A DNA stretch of 64,000 bases from Steromphala cineraria (lineage: Eukaryota; Mollusca; Gastropoda; Trochida; Trochidae), in NCBI GenBank assembly GCA_916613615.1, contig OU744720.1:69270471-69334470 (forward strand), in the 5' to 3' direction. The notes under the pieces were generated by a model, which was not told the origin of the DNA, ran no database searches, and saw nothing but the letters and a program-made list of their open reading frames with translations. This document shows, one piece after another, positions 32,394 through 43,384 of this stretch (positions are counted from its first letter, which is position 1; each line of letters starts with the position of its first letter). A program made the translations under genes and the position numbers.

Positions 32394-33370
32394 TTAGAGT
32401 CCTAACGATAATGAAACCTTAATTCTACTAAGAAGGCTATCCTTTATATATCCGTCTTTCGCCTTCTCACTTCTCCAACGCCCGTGACGTTTAAACATGC
32501 GATCTGGGATGCCATTATTTGCAGCTGCAGTTGCGCCTCCACTTCGCAAACTTTGCAGTCCATATTTCTTAATGTCATCGACATATGGTTTGAAAGTTTC
32601 TATAAATACCTCTCTGAGTCTTGTATATGACATTGGTTTATTGTCATCTCTGAGCTTTTGCTTTGAAGCACATTTAGTCACATTTCGAAAAATATAGACA
32701 CCTGAAAGAGGATCAATTAAAGAAACAGATCACCAACCACGCACCATCTCTATAGATGTCGGTTTCAGACTTCTCTATGAACATACACATATGGGACTGG
32801 TAGAATATGATATCTGAACGATAGATATGTAATAGCTCCTCGGATCTCAAAAATCCGGCATATGCTAACAAACACATGGCTAAAATTCTAAAATTATAAA
32901 CTGAGGGGTCACCAATCATGGAATCATACACACGCTCCAAAATATCAATTGTTATAGGCTCTTTTTTGACAGGTTTCGCTAGCTTCCTCTTAGCCGCCTC
33001 CAAAACATTTTTGACAAGTGAGCTATCTGTCGGACTCGATGATGATCATGATCATGATCATGTCGAATGCTATAAAAAGCAGTTATATATAGACTCACTT
33101 TGCTGAATTACAGCCAACAAAATAGACAGCACAATGCAATGGTGAAATCGGCAAACTATCAGACATGCCGGTGTTTTGTGCCCACCTTTTCCAAACTGCA
33201 TAACCATAACGGTATTTTCTATTTGTAGAATCTGCCTTCGCCTCTACCAACAAGTCTGGCAAACCATACGCAAGAGCAGCAACATTTTCAGGCAGACACT
33301 TCAACTCGCGCCTGTAGGCGTCACAAAACACTCCTGTAACATACAGACATGATGAATTAACGAAAATCAA
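32394..33370 (-). pseudogene. Tyrosine recombinase of the YR element, frameshifted
   Basis: Three minus-strand frames (33095-33370, 32713-33003, 32394-32681) give one DIRS/PAT-type recombinase: SAM-like N-terminal part (ADSTNRKYRYGYAVWKRWAQ), SPTDSSLVKNVLEAAKRKLA, catalytic Arg in LAYAGFLRSEELL, then SLRSGGATAAANNG, KRHGRW and the Tyr in DGYIKDSLLSR. The gaps between frames still encode family-like residues (AFYSIR, SVSLIDPLSGVYIF) in other frames. Breaks near 33095, 33035 and 32735 are therefore indels, not introns. The first break overlaps a (GATCAT)n slip-prone run. The usual HSLRSGG reads QSLRSGG, so the HxxR His is lost as well. Confidence 0.85.
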
Positions 33371-34585
33371 GAATTAAAGCAATCATATTGAAATGTAAGT
33401 CAGATTCACCAAACAAACCACCTTTAATTCTACTGGGGACATAAAACTCTCTGGCTGTGGGTAAATATTGCTTAAATAGTACTTGGGGAATGAAGACAGA
33501 GTTCTTGCACATGAGAGGCCAAAAACTGGCTGAATTCCATTCTGGAATAACCAATGTCCCTACTAAACGACATTCAGACATAAATTTGATAGTTCTGGAT
33601 ATCATGCAAATAGGGGGGACAACCCAGCTATAGTAGTTCCTCTCCAATCTACTGTGAAACAGTCCACATCTGCACACCCTGGGTGACTGTACCTGGAATT
33701 GAACTGATCAAGTTTTGTGTTGTAATAAGATGCAAAACGATCAACATGATGAGGACCAAACTTCTTGCCAATAGTATTAAACACTGTCTGTGAAACACCC
33801 CAGTCATCATAATCAACAAGACGACTCAGATAATCAGCTTGGAGATTATTGTTCTTTGGAAGCCATTGCACATGTAGTTCTATACTGTTCCTCATACATA
33901 TGTTGAATATGTCCATAGCTATTAGTTGTAAATAGGTCTTCATGCTGCCCTTCTCAATTATGCTTACAACACCCTGATTGTCAGTGAACCATTTAACTCT
34001 TTGGTTTTTTAAAGTGGAAACCATACTCAGAAGCACCATATTCAATGCCTTTAACTCTCTCCAAGTTGAACTGTTCTTAGCTTCAAGATCATCCCATTGA
34101 CCATGAGAAACAGCTCCGCCTACACCAACACAGTAACCATCAAAACCACTCTCACTAGCGTCCGAATACACCAACCTCTTTGTTAAAGCATTTTGAACCA
34201 ACGATCTTGAAACATAATCATACACATTGTCTCTCCAAAAGGTAAGATGCGAGACGCTACTGCTTGTTAAAGAAATTCTACTCTCCCATGTCATGGCGCT
34301 GTCAATTTCAACACTCAAAGACCTTGTCATGAGTTGTGATATTGGGCCCATTACTAGCTTCATCGAGACAATCTGACCTACAACTGACGCCACCGATCTG
34401 ACAGGAATACTTTCAGTATTCAGACTTAAAACTTGACTACAAGAGATCTTAAGCTTGTCAATTTTCCTTTTTGGAACACTCATAGTAATAGACGTCGTAT
34501 CCATCATAAAACCGAGCCATTCAATAGACTGGGTAGGTAACCATAACGATTTCTCTACCTTAGGTACAAAACCCGACAACAACAA
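33371..34585 (-). pseudogene. RT C-terminus, RNase H and MT-like region of the YR element
   Basis: From 34585 the frame starts inside the RT thumb (LLSGFVPKVEKSLWLPTQSI, EWLGFMMDT). The DIRS-type RNase H follows: VYSDASESGFDGYCVG, STWRELKALNMVL, WFTDNQGVVSII and a closing QWLPKNNNLQADYLSR. A frameshift near 33640 moves the rest into another frame (start 33677), which reads WVVPPICMISRTIKFM, RLVGTLVIPEWNSASFWPL. This is the DNA N6-adenine-methyltransferase-like segment of DIRS and PAT elements, with its NPP motif changed to VPP. The upstream RT core is absent, cut by the insert at 34586-35648. Confidence 0.85.
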
Positions 34586-35648
34586 GTCATTATTTCAACC
34601 ATACACTACATGGTTATTGTTAAAACTGTTTTCCATTTTTAATACAAATATCAATATTAGCCGAATATATATAAAATGCAGACACGTATGGGTATTAGCT
34701 AGATTTCTGACTTTGAGATCAGTGTGGTATGATATTATCTTCAATAAATTTCGGGTGAACGTTGAAACTATCAATCGTCCATTAAACAATAAGATACTAA
34801 ATTATTCAAAAGTCGATGTTAGAAATGACAGTTCCAAACTTAAGTTACTATTTCGGGGAAAACGTGATGATATGAAATATGCATGTATGTAAAAGGAAAT
34901 GTGTTTTTGTCAGCAGTTGAAATCAGACTGTTAGTAGCGTTAAACCTTTGAATGTTTCAGGAACTACGTATGGATGATAGCTGGACAGTTAAATGTTTGC
35001 TGATACTAGATACTGAGGCCCAACGGGATTGTGTGTGGGAGTGTTTGATAAATGAAAATGTTTGCATGTTTCAAGGAAACCAAATAGAAAGAATTGAAAG
35101 CAGTATGAACATGTAATATGAAAATGACTTCAAAAGTTCTCTGTAATAAAGAGTATTTTTTCTGTCTTTTGTTTTCTTTTATTATCGTTCTTGCGACCTT
35201 TGATATTCTTTAGAATGGCATACTGAAATAAAGACGTAATATATCTGAATGCACAGGTGAAAATCACAACAAATTCTAAAGAATATCAAAAGTCATAATT
35301 AGAGGCGAAGGGTCATTTAGACCCGTAATCCGAGGCTAAGTTTTTTTCGAGGTGCGATACGGTGAAGATGGTGAGGCGTAGCGAAGACATGTTCACCGTA
35401 TCGAACCGAGAGGTCAGTTATCAAGAGGTTGGTTATCAGATAACCAACCTCGTGATAACCAACCTCCAGGTTGATCTGAGGTCAGTTATCTAAAAATAAC
35501 TACCTCTGATATTGACCCGATAACCGCACCACGTGGTGTATGTGAAATAATAACCTCGACCTCGTGAATATCTGTGATAACCATCTCGCTGATCGCTCGA
35601 TGGTTATCATAGATATTCACTCAGTCAGCGGTCATTATTTCAACCATA
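34586..35648. other. Hairpin-rich insert replacing the RT core of the YR element
   Basis: The block is bounded by an 18-bp direct repeat, GTCATTATTTCAACCATA, at 34586-34603 and 35631-35648. Inside, about 34586-34616 is the imperfect inverted complement of about 35519-35555, so an element of about 970 bp with inverted ends may be present. RT sequence stops after a KTALSY-like run at about 35655 and resumes at 34585, leaving roughly 150 family residues missing. Internal inverted repeats include 35195-35216 with 35273-35294. Short frames at 34595-34892 show no motif. Confidence 0.6.
35355..35648. repeat. Cluster of palindromes built from GGTTATC/GATAACC
   Basis: 35425-35451 is a 27-bp perfect palindrome with a 1-nt centre (arm GAGGTTGGTTATC). 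35564-35585 pairs with 35599-35620 (21 of 22). About 35539-35556 pairs with 35630-35648, enclosing that hairpin. CGATACGGTGAA near 35356 pairs with TTCACCGTATCG near 35391. GTTATC or GATAAC recurs many times in under 300 bp. Confidence 0.8.
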
Positions 35649-35654
35649 TGACAG

Positions 35655-36113
35655 GGCTGTTTTCCAATCCTCATATTTGACACTGATTTTATGCACAAAA
35701 TGGTTGACACGTGAGAGATCCAGTATAAGACGCTTCTTTCCTGACGACTGTATGGAGACTGAAAGCGGGTTCACGACGGAGGGGGCGTATCACACTTGCA
35801 CACTAGGTTTTTCTTCACCAGCTCATCAACGGCCTTTGTAACAAACGTAGAATGATTCAGTGCAGATTTATTGTTTCTAGAAATCATATCAGGTGGTTTA
35901 GTAATAAAGGGTATCTTATAACCATTATAGATAATGTCTAGAACAAAATTAGAAGCACCAATGTCTTTCCAATATTGAAAGCTGTCTTTGAGACGGCCCC
36001 TGACAATATTCTCCGACGAACCCTGTTCATATTCAAAGAAATTATCAGTCAACGTGTTAGAATATACAGAATCATGATCACAAGAATACTTAACTGACAA
36101 CTCTGTATCCTGT
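35655..36113 (-). pseudogene. N-terminal part of YR-element reverse transcriptase
   Basis: The minus-strand frame ending at 35771 reads GRLKDSFQYWKDIGASNFVL, then GYKIPFITKPP and SALNHSTFVTKAVDELVKKN, the DIRS-type entry into the RT domain. A one-base shift near 35790 then gives VVNPLSVSIQSSGKKRLILD, LSRVNHF and EDWKTAL in a second frame. The palm with its catalytic aspartates would follow but is missing. Confidence 0.8.
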
Positions 36114-36826
36114 CTACTGGTTCGACTGACTGGTGGCCCCGACTCCGTGTGCAGATGTTGAGGCCGATCCAGAGATGACGTAGGGACAGTCTCGTCGGAA
36201 GTGTGAGAACTTTCCACACGAGTAGCACGATCCAGGCTTTCGTGAGCCACGAAAAAGCTGGTTTGAGACAACAGGCACAGACTGCACAGTAGAAGGGTGA
36301 GGAGCAGCAACTTGCACGGGCCGGGAGAGAGTTGTCGATTGACGTGTTGACCTAGACGGGAAGGGGGCACGCCGTCCACGTTTCTGGCGTAACTTGCGGA
36401 CAGCTTTGTTGTCAGCACGGGCGATGCGTCTATGATCGTCCGAGTCGTCAGCAAGCTCATTTGAAACTGCCTTACCGTCTCCCATCCGCCCTCAGACGAA
36501 TCTGCGATCTTGATTAGTTTATTCCTCTGAGAAATTCGGTCCAACTCTGACGTCACTGTACTCTCTGCCTCTTCAAAACGTTTGTTTTCAATGGAGGACA
36601 GGACTCTATTCAAACAATCAATGGTCTCCAAATTGAAATGCTGAATTTTATTACCTTCCCGAGACCAATTATATTCCTTTTCGGCTTTAAGCTTCTTTAT
36701 ATCAAGTGAATTCTGTACAAATTCCCCTCTAAGCTCTCCAATCTTCCTATTCAAGGAGGCTTGCAGTTCGACTTTGTTGGATTCCAGTTGTTCCAAAATG
36801 GCGTCTAGTTTCGCGCTGGCGTCCAT
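36114..36826 (-). pseudogene. gag: gag of the YR element, one frameshift
   Basis: The frame from ATG 36826 gives MDASAKLDAILEQLESNKVE and a charged, helical N-terminal half. Near 36460 the gag reading shifts to another frame that reads LADDSDDHRRIARADNKAV, a basic stretch (RKLRQKRGRR) and a CCHC zinc knuckle, CYSCGKFSHFRRDC. An acidic helix, basic region and single knuckle form the usual DIRS/PAT gag layout, which binds element RNA. The original frame stays open past the shift by chance and rejoins the RT. The shift separates knuckle and N-terminus, so no normal Gag is made unless frameshifting occurs. Confidence 0.8.
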
Positions 36827-36833
36827 TGTAGTA

Positions 36834-37001
36834 AAGATAAGAGACCGTAGCTGCGCATATAACGAGAATGATAATTCAAATCGAGTCTCCCTTTATATAC
36901 CCTATCAACGCCACCTATCAAGGTAGATAACTCCTTGAGCTACACCCAGTAGGAGAAAGCAATTTACTTCTTATTCATACTTCAACCGAAGTAAATATAA
37001 T
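36834..37001 (-). repeat. YR element A1 repeat (168 bp, 5' end)
   Basis: Direct repeat of A2. It marks the 5' end of the element on the minus strand, and gag starts 8 bp downstream. Confidence 0.88.
36889..36902 (-). promoter_or_regulatory. TATA-like box in the A1 repeat
   Basis: The minus strand reads GGGTATATAAAGGG, a good TATA-box match, about 65 bp upstream of the gag ATG. The same sequence in A2 lies downstream of the recombinase. The promoter role is inferred. Confidence 0.45.
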
Positions 37002-37834
37002 GTCACTGTGTACAATGGAAGGTGAGAACGTAGGCAACATTTCTCTACAAACATGGATGGTGCGCCCTCATTACAGGTGATTACTTTCCTCTCGATGAAT
37101 TTAACATACAAATTTAGAATTTGACTAGAGCATTAAGTGGTCTTTCGAAGGAACTACAATTAGTTTGCAAGGTGTTGATTTTATTTGCTTGCCAGTACTT
37201 GCATTCATATGAATGCACCACTAATTTCAGGACATACATTCATTAAAACATTATATCTTTAATACTGAAAACGATTTTTCAAGAAATTGCAACAACATCA
37301 AATAATTAAACAAATATGTGGACAATTAAGTGCACATTTTGCTATATGAATGGTGAAAACAAACTCCTACACCATCAGGTAATCTACCGAAACCAGATAG
37401 TTTTAATGCTGAGCAATAATTGGCATAACCACTTAGCGAATTTATACTTTACTTCAATAATCACAATGTTTTTATTTTCCGGACAATAGTTTTCTTCATC
37501 TTTCAAAAGGACAATGTTTAAACACAAGTCTGTCACTTACATGTAGTTGCTATTTACGGTGTCATTGTCTATTGAACCCTGTGAGAAGTTATCCGAGAAC
37601 GATGTCCCATAGGCCTGCTGAACGAGACGGCGTATTTTTCGGTTGTTAAGAGTGAATCCCCTTTGACAGGTTCACTTGAAAGTACCAGAATTCTCCGCTT
37701 TCTTTAATTGATTAAATCTGTTTTTGTGAGTCCATTTTCTTTAGAACTGGTCTCGATTTAAGTTCCCACAACTTATCCTCTGCAAGCATTGCTGAGAAAA
37801 AATGAAGAAATACAAAAACTTTATTTAGTGGTAT
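37002..37834. other. Intergenic, nothing recognised
   Basis: No ORF with motifs, no repeat that I could match elsewhere in the window. Confidence 0.45.
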
Positions 37835-40545
37835 GAAAAAAAAATACACCTGTGTTTCCAAGTAGACTTTCACATATAAAAAAATCTTTGATCTTAAAAG
37901 ATAAGAAAATAACTGTTTGATGAAAATAGCGCCCAAATCAAAAGTCCAATAGGTCTAAAATGTTGCCAAATATCTTTGTAATATTTTTGGATTATTAAAC
38001 AATTGAATTGCAAGGTCAACTTTATTCTACTGATTTTTTAGTTTTCTGTTATTGCAATTAGATTGTATCACATAAAGCTGTAACTGGGATAGCTTGGCAA
38101 TTGATTGTGTATTACTGTTTACATATTTCAATTTGATTTTTCATTAATACAATTTAGGATAATGTCAAACATGATTCCTGGATATAAAGGTGCCCCGAGC
38201 AGTGATGAAAGGAGCAATGATTTGAATTGAAATAGCATGTTCTCAACCTCAGCAGTTAAGTTGAGTATAACATAATCATGATATATTTAAATGAATGTTT
38301 CTACCAATAAATGTTATCAAATCAAAAGTTTCCACCCCGCTTTCACTTTATATACATGTATATATATATATATATGTATATGATAGTTAATTTGTACTAC
38401 ATACTAATTTTGGCCTTTTTTCTATTGAAAATGCCTAATTAAAAGTTTTGAGTTATTGTTTCATTTTCGATTAAAAAGAACGAAATTAAGTTGTTTCGAG
38501 TAAATAATCAGAATTGATTTGCAGTAAAATTTTAAGTTTCAAACCAACCAGTTTTTCAAAATGAATCATCACCTTATAAAGTTGGATATATAATTTCAAA
38601 AACGTGCTCTTTTGCTCTTTAATTAAATAACATTACTTGACTTAAAACAGATAACATATGTTCATTTGAATGTGTTACAAAACCGACATACAAAGTTAAC
38701 AACCTGGCTATCATGGGACTAAATGTGCTGTAAGGTAGGTCATCAACATCATACAATCAGCCTAATAAGCAACATTGATTCTTCCGATAACTGATTGCTT
38801 GAAAATGATCCTGAAAAGATAGTAATAACTTGCTTGAGTTCCGAATAAAAATTCTGATAAGAGAAAAAAAGACCAGTCTCACTCATTAATATTTGCATGA
38901 CTTTTCAATGGTAAATTTTCGTCAATCATTGAAACTTTGAATGGCAAACATGTCACTGAAGTTTGATTAATGTTGACTAGGTGTCCTCTATTACATCAGC
39001 TCCAAACATAAACATTTCATTTCCAACGTTGATTATCAGTGTGTTCTTTATCTTTTCAAAGTTGAAAGTCATCTCTGTCTTATAAATCAAAGTAAATAGT
39101 CATGATGTTTTTCAATCAGTAATCATTTCAGTTATGGCTTCACATACTCAAGTATTATTCAATATTATCATGCAATTATTAATATTTATTGAAAAAGCAA
39201 AGCATAAAGTATGGGTATTTATGTTGACTGTGTTATTGCGGATTAGGTATAGACGGGATAGAGAAGTAACTATGTAATATTTTAGTTTAGGCATATTGCA
39301 GCATATATATTTATATATCATATTGCAACGATGTCATCATGAAAAAATTACATGAATGAACATATTTTGAGTAATGTATATTTCATTTCTCATATATTGT
39401 TATTTCATTGTAAATTGCAACATCTTAAAGATGATAAACATTTCAAAAAGTACACATCATACATGTACCTACATATGGTAAACTATACCACATGTCAAAA
39501 TATTCAATGCTCTAGTGTAAAATTTACTCCACATTTCATGACTTGATCTACTTCTCTGGGGAGGGAATGGTTAAAAGGGTGAAATGCATGAATACCGAGT
39601 GTTTTATTACTTACAAAGCATGTGCATTATCGTGCATGTGAATCGCTGCGTTTTGGTGCCGCGTTTTGGATAAAATTAGAGAAATGAATGATTTATAACG
39701 AAACTCATTTCGTTTAACAAAAATAGACATTAACAGTACATATATATACATTAACATAACCTGTAGTTGTGTTATATTTGTCATTTGGTACATGGGACCA
39801 GTTGAGAAATTTTAATATTATCATTTGCAGTAATAGGTCTATATATTTAATTGGTACTATAGTAATGTTCTAATTTGTAACCTCGTGAAAATATATACTG
39901 GTAAAACATATATCAGAACATAGTTACTTTAAAATGACTTTATTCCACATTTTTTAGGGTACTAGAACTTTACATGACCTTGAGACATCATCTTTGTCTT
40001 TCTGAAAAAATGCACTTTCTATCTGCACTTGCTAGAGTAAATGGTAAAATAAGTAAGTAATGTTGAATGAATTTGAAGACACTTTAAGAACTCTCTTACC
40101 CCAGTGAACTTGAATACCCTTTTCTTATCTGTAAGTCTGAATAAATATTTTGGTTTCCGATTTCCATAAACCTGACATAAATCAATATTTTGTATTTTTC
40201 TTTGACAGAAAAGCAATTTTCTTACGTCATGTTCCCATCGTGCTGTCCCTCCTCAGAATATTTAGATACAAATGATATCTCGTTCATGTCCATATATGAC
40301 TTTATAATGACTTGAATATAAGGTTTAGTCAAGGACATTCAATTTTGGATGAGTGTTTTCATTTCTGTAGATTGTCAATAATAAAAAGTGATACCATAAC
40401 AAATAGAAACAAAGGCAAGTAACACGTTTCTGTGAAGAAGACAAATCTACAGATACTTTCGATACTTTACGGAAAATCCTTTTGTTTAACATAGACTGCC
40501 TACATATTATTGAACTTCAGTGGATGAATGAACAATGTCCACGTA
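37835..40545. repeat. Direct segmental duplication block, right copy
   Basis: Colinear with 8985-12215 and shorter by about 0.5 kb. Within it, a conserved patch at 38060-38270 corresponds to 9960-10160 with few changes. Copy differences are mostly small indels. No convincing ORF. Confidence 0.8.
38350..38386. repeat. Palindromic TA-rich microsatellite
   Basis: TATATACATGTATATATATA and onward: a (TA)n run flanked by TACATGTA and ATGTATA, absent from the equivalent place in the left duplication copy. Confidence 0.75.
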
Positions 40546-42559
40546 AACACATTTTGATTCTTGATATAACTTTGAGTACTGGTCAAAACTTTCCTCAAAT
40601 AAGAGCATGAAGATAAATTCAAAATGTACTCTGGTTTCTTTAGGAATTCATTTACAACAATGCTTGCATTATTATTACCCCTTCAAACAGATGACAATTA
40701 ACAAAGGCTAGATAGTGGCACGTTTCAAAGTGTATTTAGACTTGATACTGTTAGGCGAATTATTCAATATTGTAATGTGTCCTGTGCCAACCTCTGATTC
40801 AAAAGGAACATTAATCAAATCAACGGCAAAACCCTGAAACAAACACTATGTGAAAATATTAGCCAACGCTTCGTTTATGCCATGATTTATTTGACATAAA
40901 ATGTGAACATGTTCTGTCACGAACGCTCAAAGTTTAGATTACATAGTCACATAAAGTCCCGAGTACAACTAAGTTCAAATTTTCGACTCAAAAAGGCTTT
41001 ATTTGTTCTAAAATTACTTGCGCACAAGACCAATCTAGTTAAAACTAGCTGTAATGTATACGCCCTCTAAGTCCTCATAAGACATGTTAAAATGATTATA
41101 GCCATAGTTTAAGCAATCATTGTATCAATGTCAAATGATATACTCTGATACTATAATATACTTAAAAGTTACCTTTGATTGAGAAAGCAACATGAGAAAG
41201 GGAGCCATTTGTCAATATATATTTGAAATACAATCCAACAGAAGACGACTGTCTACCAGAAAGTTGCAATACACTAGAACAGAATCCACCTCGAAATGTC
41301 AGTTATATTTCCTTTCAAGGCGCATCACCATTACCACTTCATTCGTGTTTTACAAATGTTTGGTTATCACGAGTATTATTTGGACAATTTATTTCATAAA
41401 ATTTGATGAAGTTTAATTTCAATGCCATATTCATGCTTATTTTACGTTTATTGATGATGTCGTTCAGTAATGTTGGTGTGTGTTATTATTCGGAAATGGC
41501 TTCCCAACTTATATCATATTGTGTAGTGATGTTATTATTTCTTAAACATTTATTTGTACTAGGAGGAACATCTTAAAATATGCCCTTAGTACATGTTGTA
41601 CTTTTCAATTTTGATTTGAAATACTTTGATAAAACTAATTGTAAAATACATTCTTTAGAGGCGACACTTTTTATCAGCTATGATCAACTTCTCATTATGT
41701 TATTAATTTTAAAGGTCGGGAAAATAAAAACAATTGATACAGAGAATAGACAGAAAGATGCAATGTTCGTAAATAAATATGTATGATGCAGAAATTCAAA
41801 GCTTTTTTATATCACAATTTAGTTTTTTTAATTGAAAAAAAGTAATGTTTTACCTTTTATTGCACATAAAACATGTAATTCTTCCTTGCGAGCGATTTCA
41901 ATATTCTGACAATACTCATTCAGATGCTAACTACTTTTGAAATACAATTGTTCTTTGGCGTTTCCAATATGCCTTACAGTATAAGGAAAGGAAATCGAGG
42001 TCTTTGTTATTGTTGACTGATTATAACATCACAGTTTGATAGACTATTATCAAAAAACGGTCTCAGAAATAATTTATCAATCCTTACTACGAGGTCAGGA
42101 ATTTAAGGAACATTGTAATTTTCAATTTTGAACAAACATGAGTGTAGTTATGTTTTGCCATATGTTTTCCTTGTATATTCATGATTAAGACCTATTGTTG
42201 TGTTTCTACATTGAGAAAACAAATCACGTTTTTTAACTTTATTTGGGAAAGGAATGGATTCAAATGGATATGTGACCATCTTTGACCATCATATATTGAT
42301 TCAAATTATACATTGATTATTGTTTTGCCTTATTTTCTTACTGAACATCTAATCATAATATTCATTATCAGTAAAAATTACTTTCAACCGAAAACACGTT
42401 ACAGATATCATTGCTGGCATGAAATTTGATAATCCGTTTTAAATTAGTTTCGAGTTAAATCAGAACATGCCTCTTTATTACATTTAAAACTGCATTGTGG
42501 TGTCCACCACTGGCGTCCAGTGCTTGAAATTTTGGAACGCTTATAAGAATTGAATTACC
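40546..42559. other. AT-rich intergenic DNA, nothing recognised
   Basis: Only short ORFs without motifs, including a 74-codon plus-strand frame at 41192 rich in Thr/Ile that I do not consider a gene. Confidence 0.45.
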
Positions 42560-42908
42560 TTAAAGGGGCAGTAGCACGTTTTTAGGTGATTTCAGGAAAA
42601 TGAAAATAAATGGTTCCAATAGAAAGACAATGTATTTAACTAAACGAAGCAGTAATAATTCAAATATATAACGTAATGTTTAGCCATGCGATTCCTTTTT
42701 CTTACACAAAATGAATTAAAGGTGTTCACAAAAAATGGCCGCCAATGGATTTTACGTGAATCCTCATACTTTGTCCTCTGGCTATGATTGGCTAGTGCAA
42801 TGAGATTGTTTACACTGTCAATATAATACATTTAACATTAACTTAGAATTATAAGTGAACTATCTAAAATATGAAATTATCAAAAAAAACGTGCTACTGT
42901 CCCTTTAA
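42560..42908 (+). mobile_element. TTAA-flanked MITE, full copy 2 (349 bp)
   Basis: Same family and orientation as 7709-8051. The left end is TTAAAGGGGCAGTAGCACGT and the right end its complement with one change (CTGTCCC for CTGCCCC). Interior landmarks 'TTTAGCCATGCGATTCCTTT' and 'AATGGCCGCCAATGGATTTT' are shared. Confidence 0.85.
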
Positions 42909-43157
42909 GACGGATTAACAGTAAGTGATATCAACATAAACTACATTGAATTGAGGTACTGTAGTGCTATCTTGTCTCATAATCAAAATATTCGTTTCCT
43001 ATGTTTGTTGTAATAAATTCCTCAGTTTTCATTCTTAGACTGATCATTCATTTTGTCATAATGAAACAGTGTTAACTTCTTCTGATCTACTGATTGATGT
43101 TATATGAAAAAATATTATTTTATTTTATTTATCACATAAATACTATTACTTTTTATT

Positions 43158-43333
43158 AGGGGCGGTAGCACGTTTTTGATTGTTTTGATTTTAAAATTTT
43201 CACTGATATTTGTACGTAAATGTTGTATGTATTATTTTGATAGTGTAAAAAGTCCCATTACACAAACCAATCATCCATTGTCAGCGAACTAATAATAAAG
43301 ATTCACATAAGGTCCATTGGCGGCTCCTTTAAG
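43158..43333 (-). mobile_element. Partial MITE of the TTAA family, reverse orientation
   Basis: Begins AGGGGCGGTAGCACGTTTTT and contains 'TTACACAAACCAATCAT' and 'AGATTCACATAA', then 'CCATTGGCGGC'. It matches the right half of copy 1 read in reverse. The other half is missing. Confidence 0.7.
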
Positions 43334-43384
43334 AGTGAAATGTAAACTGTACAAAACGATGTATCTTCTTTGGGTATTGGATCT

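Larger units (their letters stand above)
31237..37001 (-). mobile_element. PAT-like tyrosine-recombinase (DIRS order) retrotransposon
   Basis: Read on the minus strand, the order is A1 (36834-37001), gag, RT, RNase H and MT-like region, tyrosine recombinase, B1 (32278-32365), A2 (32111-32278), spacer, B2 (31237-31324). A1 and A2 differ at 2 of 168 positions and B1 and B2 at 2 of 88, counted by eye. This split-direct-repeat plan (A1 ... B1A2 ... B2) is that of PAT and Ngaro elements. The MT-like domain after RNase H favours PAT. Such elements integrate by a recombinase, not an integrase, and leave no target duplication. All coding regions carry frameshifts and the RT core is missing, so the copy is dead although its repeats look young. 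Confidence 0.88.

Noticed and set aside
32702..32744. Candidate 43-bp intron (GTGCGT ... TTTCAG) in the same recombinase
   Set aside because: Too short for a usual intron, and the interval reads SVSLIDPLSG in another frame, as expected for this part of the protein.
33023..33098. Candidate 76-bp intron (GTGAGT ... ATAG) in the tyrosine recombinase
   Set aside because: The joined frame works, but the supposed intron itself encodes family residues (AFYSIR, SPTDSS) in shifted frames. Indels explain it better.
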